Assembly: GCA_963643925.1 (NCBI GenBank)
Contig: CAVINS010000003.1
Location: forward strand, 1 to 64,000
DNA length: 64,000 nucleotides
Direction: 5' to 3'
Source of the DNA: Phocaeicola_A sp963643925
GTDB taxonomy: Bacteria; Bacteroidota; Bacteroidia; Bacteroidales; Bacteroidaceae
Part shown: piece by piece, positions 24,939 through 33,553 of the stretch
Layout of the letters: each line of letters begins with the position of its first letter
Position numbering within the stretch: the first letter of the stretch is position 1
Position numbers and translations under genes: made by a program
Notes under the pieces: generated by a model
The model's database searches: none
The model's input: only the letters and a program-made list of their open reading frames with translations
What the model was told of the DNA's origin: nothing

Positions 24939-24983
24939 CAACGCGGATTTGCTCCATTGAACAATATGAGCAAGTCCGCGTTG
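24939..24983. terminator. Strong hairpin downstream of efp
   Basis: A 16-bp stem (24939-24954 with 24968-24983, 15 of 16 positions complementary plus one G-U) closes a 13-nt loop. It is 55 bp past the efp stop. No immediate T-run follows; a short one occurs at 25016-25020. It probably ends or protects the efp transcript. Confidence 0.55.
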
Positions 24984-25025
24984 CCCGTTACTGGGGTCTG
25001 GTGACGACAGCTGCCTTTTTACACT

Positions 25026-25089
25026 AAAATATTTTCCTGACCAGGAAAATATTTTTCTCTGACTGGGAAAATATTTTTCTCTGGTTAGG
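25026..25089. repeat. Array D: three tandem 20-22-bp units with two dyad types
   Basis: Units start at 25026, 25046 and 25068 (20, 22, 22 bp). Each begins with AAAATATTTT, itself a palindrome, and ends with a CCTGACCAGG-like dyad that decays to CTCTGACTGGG and CTCTGGTTAGG. The two dyads alternate about every 10-11 bp. It lies between the efp hairpin and the GT2 promoter. The geometry resembles array A/B but the sequence is different. Confidence 0.75.
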
Positions 25090-25221
25090 CCGTTAAATGG
25101 CTGTGGATTATCACGGCCGACAATCCGGCCGACGGGCATCCGTCGGCGGCGGTAGAACGGAAAAACGGACTGAATTCATTGTTTGTCTCTCCCGTTTGCT
25201 CGGTATTTGAAAATAAACACC

Positions 25222-25229
25222 TATATTTG
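25222..25229 (+). promoter_or_regulatory. -7 element upstream of the GT2-radC unit
   Basis: TATATTTG matches TAnnTTTG, 23 bp before the ATG at 25253. A TTTG at 25195-25198 lies 23 bp upstream, slightly farther than usual. Confidence 0.55.
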
Positions 25230-25252
25230 TACCATAAAGTGATTGAGGACAG

Positions 25253-26242
25253 ATGAAATACTCTTTTATAATTCCGGTCTATAACCGACCCGACGAGCTG
25301 GGCGAGCTGCTCGAGAGCCTTTGCGGACAAACCTTCACGGACTTTGAGGTGGTGGTGGTGGACGACGGCTCCGCTGTGACCTGTCGGGAAGTAGCCGAAC
25401 GCTTCGCTTTGCGCATCACTATACATTATTATTATATAGAGAACGGCGGACCTGGTCCGGCTCGCAACTATGGTGCCGGTGTGGCTCAGGGCGAATACTT
25501 GATTATCCTGGATTCGGACTGCATCTTGCCCACGGGATACCTGCAGCGGGTGGAGGGCGAGCTCAACGGAAATCCGTGCGACGCTTTCGGCGGTCCGGAC
25601 AAGGCGCACGCCTCTTTCTCGCCCGTGCAGAAGGCCATCAATTATGCGATGACCTCGTTCTTCACCACCGGAGGCATCCGAGGTGGAAAGAAGAAGATGG
25701 ACAAGTTCTACCCGCGCAGTTTCAATATGGGCGTTCGCACGGAGGCATTCAAGACGCTTGGCGGATTCTCCAAAATGCGCTTTGGCGAGGATATCGACTT
25801 CAGTATCCGCATCTTCAAGAACGGCTATCGTTGCCGCCTCTTCCCCGAGGCATGGGTGTGGCACAAGCGGCGGACGGACCTGAAGAAGTTCTTCAAGCAG
25901 GTCTACAACTCCGGCATTGCGCGCATCAACCTATATAAAAAATACCCCGAATCGTTGAAACTGGTGCATTTGTTGCCCGCGGTTTTTACCATCGGCGTGG
26001 CGATTATACTGATAGGCGGATGCTTCAGTCATCTGTTGTGGAGCCTGTTGCTGCTCTATGCGCTGATAATCCTTGTGGACTCTTCCGTGCAGAACCGGAG
26101 CCTCTACATTGGTTTGCTTTCCATCGTAGCCGCTTTTGTGCAACTGACGGGATACGGCTCGGGATTCCTCTGCGCCTGGTGGAAGCGTTGTGCCTGTCAC
26201 GCTGACGAGTTTTCGGCATTTAACAAGAACTTCTATAAATGA
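25253..26242 (+). CDS. Family 2 glycosyltransferase, membrane-associated
   Basis: This 329-residue protein has a GT-A fold catalytic domain (about 1-220): it opens YSFIIPVYNRPDEL, has VVVDDGS for nucleotide binding, LDSDCILP as the DxD-type metal motif, and GEDIDFSIRI as the acceptor/catalytic region. Hydrophobic segments (about 240-310) follow, so it should sit at the inner membrane facing the cytoplasm. It transfers a sugar to an unknown acceptor, probably a lipid-linked glycan. The last 4 bp overlap radC. It has no other polysaccharide genes around it. Confidence 0.85.
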   Translation: MKYSFIIPVYNRPDELGELLESLCGQTFTDFEVVVVDDGSAVTCREVAERFALRITIHYYYIENGGPGPARNYGAGVAQGEYLIILDSDCILPTGYLQRVEGELNGNPCDAFGGPDKAHASFSPVQKAINYAMTSFFTTGGIRGGKKKMDKFYPRSFNMGVRTEAFKTLGGFSKMRFGEDIDFSIRIFKNGYRCRLFPEAWVWHKRRTDLKKFFKQVYNSGIARINLYKKYPESLKLVHLLPAVFTIGVAIILIGGCFSHLLWSLLLLYALIILVDSSVQNRSLYIGLLSIVAAFVQLTGYGSGFLCAWWKRCACHADEFSAFNKNFYK

Positions 26243-26928
26243 GTCGCCAGAAACTGACCATACGCGAATGGGCCGAGGAGGACCGCCCTAGGGAGAAGAT
26301 GCTGCAGCACGGCGTGGCGGCCATGTCCGATGCCGAGCTGTTGGCCATCCTCATTGGGTCGGGCAGTCTGGAGGATTCTGCCGTTGAACTGATGCGCAAG
26401 GTGCTGAAGGGCGTCGGCGACGACTTGAATGAGTTGGGAAAATGCTCCGTGGAAGACCTCTGCCGCTACAACGGCATTGGGCCGGTGAAGGCCTTGAAGA
26501 TACTGGCGGCTTCGGAACTCGGCAAACGCCGGAAGGACGAGATGCGGGAGCGGATGGCCATTCACGACTCCGCAGACATCTACAAGGTGTTCTATCCGCT
26601 GCTCTGCGACTCGCACACCGAAGAGTGCTGGGTGCTGCTGATGAACCATTCGATGAAGGTAATCGGCCGGACTAAAATCAGCGACGGCGGAATAGCTTCC
26701 GCCCTGGTGGACATCCGTTGCATACTGCGCGAGGCTCTGCTCAAACGCGCAACCTGCATTGCCCTCTGTCACAACCATCCGTCGGGCACGGCCAAGCCGA
26801 GCACCGAGGACAAGCGGGTGACGAAGAGGCTCCGCGAGGCGGCTTCGATGATGGATATTAGACTAGTGGATCATGTGGTGTTGGTGGATGGCAGCTATTA
26901 CAGCTTCGCCGACGATGGCCAACTTTGA
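26239..26928 (+). CDS. radC: RadC/DUF2466 JAMM-domain protein
   Basis: This 229-residue protein has an N-terminal helix-hairpin-helix-like region (about 20-95, with YNGIGPVKALKI) and a C-terminal MPN+/JAMM domain with the metal motif H178-N-H180-PSG and Asp191. It carries the traditional name of a DNA repair protein, but a repair role has been doubted and its biochemical activity is unresolved; JAMM domains are usually metalloproteases. Start ATG overlaps the stop of the preceding GT2 gene, so the two are co-transcribed despite unrelated functions. Confidence 0.9.
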   Translation: MSRQKLTIREWAEEDRPREKMLQHGVAAMSDAELLAILIGSGSLEDSAVELMRKVLKGVGDDLNELGKCSVEDLCRYNGIGPVKALKILAASELGKRRKDEMRERMAIHDSADIYKVFYPLLCDSHTEECWVLLMNHSMKVIGRTKISDGGIASALVDIRCILREALLKRATCIALCHNHPSGTAKPSTEDKRVTKRLREAASMMDIRLVDHVVLVDGSYYSFADDGQL

Positions 26929-26943
26929 TCGTTTATTATAATA

Positions 26944-27270
26944 ATGAAGAAAATGGAAAATACAAAACTTTCGATAGAAGAGAAGGTCGTGTCGATGCTC
27001 AAGACGGTCTACGACCCCGAAGTTCCCGTCAACATCTACGACCTCGGACTCATCTACAAGATAGAAGTGAAGGGCGACGGCGACGTGGACGTCGACATGA
27101 CGATGACAGCTCCTAACTGTCCGGCGGTAGACTTCCTCATGGAAGACGTGCGTCAGAAGCTGGAGTCCATAGAGGGGACAAAGAACGTGACGGTCAATCT
27201 GGTGTTCGAACCGGAGTGGAACAAGGACATGATGAGCGACGAAGCAAAACTGGAACTTGGATTTATGTAA
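26944..27270 (+). CDS. DUF59/MIP18-family Fe-S assembly protein (SufT-like)
   Basis: This 108-residue protein is a single DUF59 domain: VVSMLKTVYDPEVPVNIYDLG is read in parts (KTVYDPEVP, NIYDLGLIY) and TMTAPNCPAVDFL carries the conserved cysteine. Family members help mature iron-sulfur proteins. A second possible start, MENTKLS, lies 12 bp downstream of the ATG chosen. No suf or isc genes are near. It is 15 bp after radC and 11 bp before lpxH, suggesting a run-through operon. Confidence 0.88.
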   Translation: MKKMENTKLSIEEKVVSMLKTVYDPEVPVNIYDLGLIYKIEVKGDGDVDVDMTMTAPNCPAVDFLMEDVRQKLESIEGTKNVTVNLVFEPEWNKDMMSDEAKLELGFM

Positions 27271-27281
27271 CGGATGAAGCC

Positions 27282-28043
27282 ATGAAGAATATCTATTTCT
27301 TGTCTGACGCCCACCTGGGCTCTTTGGCAATTGAACATGGACGGACGCAGGAGCGGCGGTTGGTAAACTTCCTCGATAAGATAAAGGACAGTGCCGCTGC
27401 TGTCTATCTCCTCGGCGACATGTTCGATTTTTGGTATGAATTCAGATATGTTGTCCCCAAAGGATACACGCGCTTTTTGGGAAAACTGTCTGAACTCACG
27501 GACAGAGGCGTGGAGGTGCATTTCTTCGTCGGCAACCACGACTTGTGGTGCGGCGATTATCTTGAAAAGGAGTGTGGCGTGATTATTCACCGCGAGCCCC
27601 TCACCTGCGAAATCTACGGCAAGGAATTCTATCTGGCTCATGGCGACGGTCTGGGCGACACGGACAAGGGCTTCCGCATGCTGCGTATGATGTTCCACAG
27701 CGCTACCTTGCAGCGTCTGTTTTCGGCCCTCCATCCGCGCTGGAGCGTGTGGCTCGGCTTGAACTGGGCGAAGCACAGCCGGCTCAAACGCGTAAACGGT
27801 CAGGAACCCGACTACTTGGGTGAGGACAAGGAGCACTTGGTGCTCTATGCCAAGGATTACCTGAAAAGCCATCCGGACATCAACTACTTCATCTTCGGCC
27901 ACCGCCACATCGAACTGGACCTGAAGCTGGCCTCCTCCTCGCGCATCATCATACTGGGCGACTGGATACGCTACTTCTCCTACGCCGTGTACGATGGCGA
28001 GAACCTCTTCTTCGAGAACTTTGTGGAGGGCGAGTCCAACTGA
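27282..28043 (+). CDS. lpxH: UDP-2,3-diacylglucosamine diphosphatase
   Basis: This 253-residue enzyme should hydrolyse UDP-2,3-diacylglucosamine to lipid X in lipid A synthesis. The calcineurin-like metal motifs are in order: SDAHLG near residue 9, GDMFDFW near 44, GNHD near 80, HGD near 114 and GHRH near 206. I take the ATG at 27282 (MKNIYFLSDAHLG); an open frame extends to 27216 but overlaps the upstream gene by 55 bp. It acts at the cytoplasmic side of the inner membrane and is separated from its usual lipid A partners. Confidence 0.9.
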   Translation: MKNIYFLSDAHLGSLAIEHGRTQERRLVNFLDKIKDSAAAVYLLGDMFDFWYEFRYVVPKGYTRFLGKLSELTDRGVEVHFFVGNHDLWCGDYLEKECGVIIHREPLTCEIYGKEFYLAHGDGLGDTDKGFRMLRMMFHSATLQRLFSALHPRWSVWLGLNWAKHSRLKRVNGQEPDYLGEDKEHLVLYAKDYLKSHPDINYFIFGHRHIELDLKLASSSRIIILGDWIRYFSYAVYDGENLFFENFVEGESN

Positions 28044-28097
28044 CGGACTTCCCTTCTTGAATGAAATGCTGACGTATACCTTATTATATATAATGAC

Positions 28098-28400
28098 ATG
28101 AACGAACAAGAACAAAACTTACGGTTTGAACTCACCGACGAGATAGGGCAGGGCGAATACTCCAACTGTACGGTAGTGGCCCACTCCAGCTCAGAGTTCA
28201 TTATCGACTTCGCCAGAATAGTGCCCGGAATACCCAAGGTCTCCGTGAAATCGCGCATCATCATGTCTCCCGAGCAGGTGAAGCGGCTCATGCTCACCCT
28301 TCAGGAAAATATCCGTAAGTATGAGGAGGACTTTGGACCTATTCGCATTCACGAGAACGAGATGCAAATGCCTCTCTCTTCAGTGAAAGGAGAAGTCTGA
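28098..28400 (+). CDS. DUF3467 family protein
   Basis: This 100-residue acidic protein matches DUF3467: it opens with LRFELTDEIGQGEYSN, has FIIDFARIVPG in the middle, and ends with RIIMSPEQVKRLMLTLQENI. No catalytic motif or membrane segment is seen; the family has an OB- or beta-sandwich-like small fold and unknown function. In Bacteroidales it tends to lie next to the RNA polymerase/ribosomal protein genes, as here (350 bp before rpsL), but rpoB and rpoC are not upstream in this window. Confidence 0.8.
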   Translation: MNEQEQNLRFELTDEIGQGEYSNCTVVAHSSSEFIIDFARIVPGIPKVSVKSRIIMSPEQVKRLMLTLQENIRKYEEDFGPIRIHENEMQMPLSSVKGEV

Positions 28401-28483
28401 TGACTGCGACCTTTATACACGGAATATTGAGCAATGGCTTGATGATTGACGAATATATTGGTCAACTGGCAACGAGTGGATAG

Positions 28484-28568
28484 GCCATCGGCCCATGGGC
28501 ATGTAGGTCATTTGCCGATGATGGCTTACTATAGCTCGTCGCCCGCCGGACTGTTTTGCTCGTCCGGC
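28484..28568. other. Cluster of dyads between DUF3467 and rpsL
   Basis: GCCATCGGC (28484-28492) can pair with GCCGATGATGGC (28514-28525) with a bulge. GCCCATGGGC (28491-28500) is a perfect palindrome. GCCGGAC (28545-28551) pairs perfectly with GTCCGGC (28562-28568) over 10 nt. One of them may end the DUF3467 transcript. The rest of 28401-28643 shows no gene. Confidence 0.5.
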
Positions 28569-28643
28569 ACGTGTAATGAAGTAGCGAAAGAACCGAAGAA
28601 TGCTAAAAATCAGCCTTGCAGAAAAACTTTCTTGAGTTTTTGA

Positions 28644-28673
28644 TTGGTTATTAAAATACTATTGGTAACTTTG
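28644..28673 (+). promoter_or_regulatory. Promoter of the rpsL ribosomal operon
   Basis: TTG (28644-28646), 19-bp spacer, then TAACTTTG (28666-28673). It leaves a leader of about 70 nt, AT-rich, before rpsL. Confidence 0.75.
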
Positions 28674-28749
28674 CAGCCCAAAATGTATAGTTTGGATTTA
28701 TAGTACAGAAAAATAGTAAACAAATATATAACAATTAAAAACAAACAAA

Positions 28750-29154
28750 ATGCCTACTATTCAACAGTTAGTTAGAAAAGGAAGACAGGTCTTGGAAGAC
28801 AAGAGTAAGTCTCCGGCATTGAACTCATGCCCTCAGCGACGTGGAGTTTGTGTCAGAGTTTACACTACAACTCCTAAGAAACCTAATTCCGCTATGCGTA
28901 AAGTCGCTCGTGTGAAATTGACAAACCAGAAGGAGGTCAACTCCTACATCCCTGGTGAAGGCCACAACTTGCAGGAGCACTCAATCGTTTTGGTACGTGG
29001 CGGTCGTGTGAAAGACCTCCCGGGTGTTCGTTATCACATCGTTCGCGGTACATTGGATACGGCCGGTGTTGCTAACCGCACACAAAGACGTTCAAAATAC
29101 GGAGCTAAGCGTCCGAAGCCCGGACAGGCAGCGCCCGCAAAAGGTAAGAAATAA
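28750..29154 (+). CDS. rpsL: 30S ribosomal protein S12
   Basis: This 134-residue protein belongs to the decoding centre of the small subunit. The conserved TTPKKPNSA loop contains Lys43, and Lys88 is in GRVKDLPGV; these are the wild-type residues at the classic streptomycin-resistance sites, so no resistance allele is visible here. The C-terminal tail is basic (AKRPKPGQAAPAKGKK) and slightly extended. First gene of the long ribosomal region, with a promoter at 28644-28673. Confidence 0.98.
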   Translation: MPTIQQLVRKGRQVLEDKSKSPALNSCPQRRGVCVRVYTTTPKKPNSAMRKVARVKLTNQKEVNSYIPGEGHNLQEHSIVLVRGGRVKDLPGVRYHIVRGTLDTAGVANRTQRRSKYGAKRPKPGQAAPAKGKK

Positions 29155-29266
29155 ACATTAAAATCGTTTTGGTTTGTGGATAAGCTAAGGGTTGAGTAAA
29201 TGTCTCGGTGGAGACGTTGAAGAAAACAGATTTGCAACCTCAAACAAAACACTAATTTCAATCAAA

Positions 29267-29743
29267 ATGAGAAAGGCTAAACCTAAAAAACGTGTGATCC
29301 TTCCGGATCCGGTCTTCAACGACCAGAAAGTCTCAAAGTTCGTAAACCATCTGATGTACGATGGTAAGAAAAACACTTCTTACGAAATCTTCTACGCAGC
29401 TTTGGACACTGTAAAGAACAAACTCTCCAACGAAGAACTTACTCCTTTGGAAATTTGGAAGAAAGCGCTCGACAATGTAACTCCTCAGGTGGAGGTTAAG
29501 TCACGCCGTATCGGTGGTGCTACATTCCAAGTTCCTACGGAAATCCGCCCGGACCGTAAGGAATCCATCTCGATGAAAAACCTGATTGCTTTCGCTCGTA
29601 AACGTGGTGGCAAGTCAATGGCAGACAAGCTGGCTGCTGAGATTGTTGACGCATTCAACGAACAGGGTGGAGCTTTCAAACGTAAAGAAGATATGCACCG
29701 TATGGCTGAGGCCAACCGTGCTTTTGCTCATTTCAGATTTTAA
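29267..29743 (+). CDS. rpsG: 30S ribosomal protein S7
   Basis: This 158-residue protein binds 16S rRNA and starts head assembly. It begins MRKAKPKKRVILPDP and has the RRIGGATFQVPTEI segment and a C-terminal EANRAFAHFRF. An open frame continues upstream to 29192, but the conserved N-terminus and family length support 29267. It follows rpsL by 112 bp and precedes fusA by 32 bp in the str-type arrangement. Confidence 0.98.
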   Translation: MRKAKPKKRVILPDPVFNDQKVSKFVNHLMYDGKKNTSYEIFYAALDTVKNKLSNEELTPLEIWKKALDNVTPQVEVKSRRIGGATFQVPTEIRPDRKESISMKNLIAFARKRGGKSMADKLAAEIVDAFNEQGGAFKRKEDMHRMAEANRAFAHFRF

Positions 29744-29775
29744 TCAAGTACTAATTTAATAGGTAAAAGTTTAAG

Positions 29776-31893
29776 ATGGCAAAACATGATTTACATTTGA
29801 CTCGTAACATCGGCATCATGGCGCATATCGATGCGGGTAAGACAACCACATCAGAGCGTATTTTGTTCTATACGGGTCTGACTCATAAAATTGGTGAGGT
29901 GCATGATGGCGCTGCTACCATGGACTGGATGGAACAGGAGCAGGAGCGTGGTATCACGATTACTTCTGCTGCAACCACTACTCACTGGAATTATGCCGGC
30001 AATACTTATAAAATTAACTTGATTGATACTCCGGGACACGTTGACTTCACCGCCGAGGTGGAGCGCTCACTGCGTGTGCTCGACGGCGCTGTGGCTACTT
30101 ACTGCGCAGTAGGTGGCGTGGAGCCGCAATCTGAAACCGTTTGGCGTCAGGCCGACAAGTACAACGTACCTCGTATCGGTTACGTCAACAAGATGGACCG
30201 TTCGGGTGCTGACTTCTTCGAGGTTGTTCGCCAGATGAAGGACATTCTGGGTGCCAACCCTTGTCCTGTAGTTATCCCTATCGGTGCTGAGGAAAGCTTC
30301 AAGGGCTTGGTAGACCTTATCAAGATGAAAGCTATCTACTGGCACGACGAGACTATGGGTGCTGACTACGAAGTAGACGATATCCCTGCTGAGCTGGTTG
30401 ATGAGGCTAACACTTGGAGAGACAAGATGCTCGAGAAGGTGGCTGAGTTCGACGAAACTCTGATGGAGAAATATTTCGACGATCCTTCTACTATCACCGA
30501 GGAGGAAATCCTCCGTGCACTCCGCAACGGTACCGTACAGATGGCTATCGTTCCGATGCTCTGCGGTTCTTCCTTCAAGAACAAGGGTGTTCAGACTTTG
30601 CTCGACTACGTTTGCGCATTCTTGCCCTCTCCGTTGGATACTCCAAACGTTGTTGGTACGAACCCGAATACAGGTGCTGAGGAAGATCGTAAACCCGAAG
30701 AGGAAGAGAAAATGTCAGCTTTGGCATTCAAGATCGCTACAGACCCCTACGTAGGCCGTCTGACCTTCTTCCGCGTGTACTCAGGTAAGATTGAGGCTGG
30801 TTCATACGTCTTCAACAGCCGTTCGGGCAAGAAGGAGCGTGTGTCTCGTATCTTCCAGATGCACTCAAACAAGCAGAATCCTGTTGAAGTGATCAGCGCT
30901 GGTGATATCGGTGCCGGTGTAGGCTTCAAGGATATCCGCACTGGTGATACACTTTGCGACGAAGAGGCTCCTATCGTACTTGAGTCTATGGACTTCCCTG
31001 AGCCGGTTATCGGTATCGCTGTAGAGCCAAAGACTCAGAAAGACCTCGACAAACTGTCAAATGGTTTGGCTAAGTTGGCCGAGGAGGATCCTACCTTCAC
31101 GGTACGTACCGACGAGCAGACTGGTCAGACCATCATCTCCGGTATGGGTGAGCTCCACTTGGATATCATCATTGACCGTCTGAAACGTGAATTTAAGGTT
31201 GAGTGTAACCAGGGCCGTCCTCAGGTTAACTACAAAGAGGCCATCACCAAGACCGTTAACCTCCGCGAGGTTTATAAGAAACAGTCTGGTGGTCGTGGTA
31301 AGTTCGCCGACATCATCGTGAACGTAGGTCCGGTTGACGAAGACTTCAAGGAAGGTGGCTTACAGTTCATCGATGAGGTGAAGGGTGGTAACATTCCCAA
31401 GGAATTTATCCCCTCGGTACAGAAAGGTTTTACAACGGCTATGAAGAACGGTGTGCTCGCCGGCTTCCCCTTGGATTCCTTGAAGGTGACTTTGCTCGAT
31501 GGCTCTTTCCACCCTGTGGACTCTGACCAGTTGTCATTCGAAATCTGCGCTATCCAGGCATACAAGAATGCTTGCGTGAAGGCAGGTCCTGTGCTCATGG
31601 AGCCGATGATGAAACTCGAGGTCGTTACTCCTGAGGAAAACATGGGTGACGTGATCGGTGACTTGAACAAACGTCGTGGTCAGGTTGAAGGTATGGAGTC
31701 CAGCCGTTCTGGTGCCCGCATCGTGAAGGCTATGGTGCCTCTGGCAGAGATGTTCGGTTACGTGACAGCTTTGCGTACCATCACTTCCGGTCGTGCAACT
31801 TCATCAATGTCTTACTCTCATCACGCACAAGTTTCTAGCTCAATCGCCAAGACTGTGCTCGAAGAGGTTAAAGGACGTACCGATTTAGTATAA
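29776..31893 (+). CDS. fusA: Elongation factor G
   Basis: This 705-residue GTPase drives tRNA-mRNA translocation. The G1 loop is AHIDAGKT (16-23), followed by the switch RGITITSAATT, DTPGHVDF and NKMD motifs. Domains II to V follow, ending RTDLV. Size fits the bacterial factor. Residues are standard at the places I can compare, so no fusidic-acid-resistance change can be claimed. The next gene is rpsJ and not tuf, so the str and S10 gene sets are joined without EF-Tu in between. Confidence 0.98.
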   Translation: MAKHDLHLTRNIGIMAHIDAGKTTTSERILFYTGLTHKIGEVHDGAATMDWMEQEQERGITITSAATTTHWNYAGNTYKINLIDTPGHVDFTAEVERSLRVLDGAVATYCAVGGVEPQSETVWRQADKYNVPRIGYVNKMDRSGADFFEVVRQMKDILGANPCPVVIPIGAEESFKGLVDLIKMKAIYWHDETMGADYEVDDIPAELVDEANTWRDKMLEKVAEFDETLMEKYFDDPSTITEEEILRALRNGTVQMAIVPMLCGSSFKNKGVQTLLDYVCAFLPSPLDTPNVVGTNPNTGAEEDRKPEEEEKMSALAFKIATDPYVGRLTFFRVYSGKIEAGSYVFNSRSGKKERVSRIFQMHSNKQNPVEVISAGDIGAGVGFKDIRTGDTLCDEEAPIVLESMDFPEPVIGIAVEPKTQKDLDKLSNGLAKLAEEDPTFTVRTDEQTGQTIISGMGELHLDIIIDRLKREFKVECNQGRPQVNYKEAITKTVNLREVYKKQSGGRGKFADIIVNVGPVDEDFKEGGLQFIDEVKGGNIPKEFIPSVQKGFTTAMKNGVLAGFPLDSLKVTLLDGSFHPVDSDQLSFEICAIQAYKNACVKAGPVLMEPMMKLEVVTPEENMGDVIGDLNKRRGQVEGMESSRSGARIVKAMVPLAEMFGYVTALRTITSGRATSSMSYSHHAQVSSSIAKTVLEEVKGRTDLV

Positions 31894-31972
31894 TGATTTA
31901 TATGGGAGCAAGTTAGCGAATGACTCTTAACTTGCTCCCCTTAAATAGCTAATTTATTAACAACTAAAAACA

Positions 31973-32278
31973 ATGAGTCAAAAAATCAGAATCAAATTGA
32001 AATCTTACGATCACAATCTGGTTGACAAGTCAGCTGAGAAGATTGTAAGAACTGTGAAAGTTACAGGTGCTATCGTGAGCGGACCAATTCCCCTCCCAAC
32101 ACACAAGAGAATTTTCACTGTTAACCGTTCAACCTTCGTAAATAAGAAGGCTCGTGAGCAATTCGAACTCTCTTCTTACAAGAGATTGATCGACATCTAC
32201 AGCTCTACCGCCAAGACAGTAGACGCTCTGATGAAGTTGGAATTGCCCAGTGGAGTAGAAGTAGAAATTAAAGTTTAA
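31973..32278 (+). CDS. rpsJ: 30S ribosomal protein S10
   Basis: This 101-residue protein of the small-subunit head has the conserved IRIKLKSYDHNLVD opening, the GPIPLPTHK loop and FTVNRSTFVNKKAREQFE. It is also the NusE partner in antitermination complexes. A gap of 79 bp from fusA contains GGGAGCAAGTTAG / CTTGCTCCC inverted segments, a possible attenuator. It is first of the S10 set. Confidence 0.98.
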   Translation: MSQKIRIKLKSYDHNLVDKSAEKIVRTVKVTGAIVSGPIPLPTHKRIFTVNRSTFVNKKAREQFELSSYKRLIDIYSSTAKTVDALMKLELPSGVEVEIKV

Positions 32279-32295
32279 TTTTAAAATCAACTGAA

Positions 32296-32913
32296 ATGCC
32301 AGGATTATTAGGAAAGAAAATCGGAATGACATCCGTTTTCAGTGCCGATGGTAAGAACGTACCATGCACTGTTATCGAAGCAGGTCCTTGTGTAGTTACT
32401 CAGATTAAAAGTGTTGAAAAGGACGGCTATGCTGCTGTTCAGGTAGGCTTCCAGGAAGCTAAAGAGAAGAATACCACAAAGCCTTTGATGGGACACTTTA
32501 AGAAAGCTGGCGTAACTCCCAAGAGACACTTGGCCGAGTTCAAGAATTTTGAAACAGAACTGAATTTGGGTGATACTATCACTGTTGAGCTTTTCAACGA
32601 TTCAGTTTATGTTGACGTGATTGGAACCTCTAAAGGTAAAGGTTACCAGGGTGTAGTTAAAAGACATGGTTTTGGTGGTGTAGGTCAGTCTACTCACGGT
32701 CAGCACAACCGTGCCCGTAAACCGGGTTCTATTGGTGCTTGCTCTTATCCTGCTAAAGTCTTTAAAGGTATGCGTATGGCAGGCCAGATGGGTGGCGACA
32801 GAGTTACTACCCACAACTTGCAAGTGTTAAAGGTTATTCCGGAACACAATCTTCTTTTGATTAAGGGCTCTGTTCCAGGATACAAAGGTTCAATCGTAAT
32901 AATTGAGAAATAA
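32296..32913 (+). CDS. rplC: 50S ribosomal protein L3
   Basis: This 205-residue protein reaches the peptidyl-transferase centre. It begins MPGLLGKKIGMTSVF and contains the VIGTSKGKGYQGVVKRH and GQSTHGQHNRARKPGSIG loops, the latter being the tip that approaches the catalytic core. Its stop codon overlaps the rplD start by one base (TAATG). Confidence 0.98.
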   Translation: MPGLLGKKIGMTSVFSADGKNVPCTVIEAGPCVVTQIKSVEKDGYAAVQVGFQEAKEKNTTKPLMGHFKKAGVTPKRHLAEFKNFETELNLGDTITVELFNDSVYVDVIGTSKGKGYQGVVKRHGFGGVGQSTHGQHNRARKPGSIGACSYPAKVFKGMRMAGQMGGDRVTTHNLQVLKVIPEHNLLLIKGSVPGYKGSIVIIEK

Positions 32914-33551
32914 TGGAACTTAACGTATATAACATTAAAGGTCAGGAGACTGGTCGTACGGTGGCTTTAAATGAAGCTATCTTCGGCATCGAACCCAACG
33001 ATCATGCTATTTACTTGGCTGTGAAGCAGTATATGGCAAACCAGCGTCAGGGAACGCACAAGTCTAAAGAAAGAAGCGAAATCAGTGGTTCAACACGCAA
33101 GCTCATCCGCCAGAAAGGTGGTGGTGGTGCACGCCGTGGTGATATCAACTCACCTGTACTCGTAGGTGGTGGACGTGTTTTTGGTCCGAAACCTCGCGAC
33201 TATTCCTTCAAACTTAACAAGAAAGTAAAAGCTTTGGCTCGCCTTTCAGCTTTGTCATACAAGGCAAAGGAGAATTCTATCGTAGCCGTAGAGGATTTTA
33301 CCTTTGAGGCCCCTAAGACTAAAGAATTCGTAGAAATTGTTAAGAACCTTAAAATAGAAGGCAAGAAGGTTCTTCTCGTTTTGCCTGAAGCTAATAAAAA
33401 TGTATTTTTGTCAGCTCGTAATATTCAACGTGCTCAGGTAATTAGCGCTTCGGCTTTGAACACCTACAAGGTGCTGGATGCTGATGTGCTTCTCGTTGCT
33501 GAGAGCTCGTTTAAAAGTATTGACGACGTCTTAATCAATAAGGAGGCCTAA
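32913..33551 (+). CDS. rplD: 50S ribosomal protein L4
   Basis: This 212-residue protein lines the exit tunnel. The tunnel loop (about 45-100) reads QRQGTHKSKERSEI and GGGGARRGDI, and the globular part follows. It shares the TAATG junction with rplC, implying coupled translation. In E. coli L4 also represses the S10 operon; no equivalent leader could be recognised here. Confidence 0.98.
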   Translation: MELNVYNIKGQETGRTVALNEAIFGIEPNDHAIYLAVKQYMANQRQGTHKSKERSEISGSTRKLIRQKGGGGARRGDINSPVLVGGGRVFGPKPRDYSFKLNKKVKALARLSALSYKAKENSIVAVEDFTFEAPKTKEFVEIVKNLKIEGKKVLLVLPEANKNVFLSARNIQRAQVISASALNTYKVLDADVLLVAESSFKSIDDVLINKEA

Positions 33552-33553
33552 GA

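Noticed and set aside
29192..29266. Longer N-terminus for S7
   Set aside because: The added residues are not conserved, and S7 begins MRKAKPKKR in the family.
28750..31893. Antibiotic-resistance alleles in rpsL or fusA
   Set aside because: Lys43 and Lys88 of S12 are wild type, and no diagnostic change in EF-G can be claimed without an alignment.
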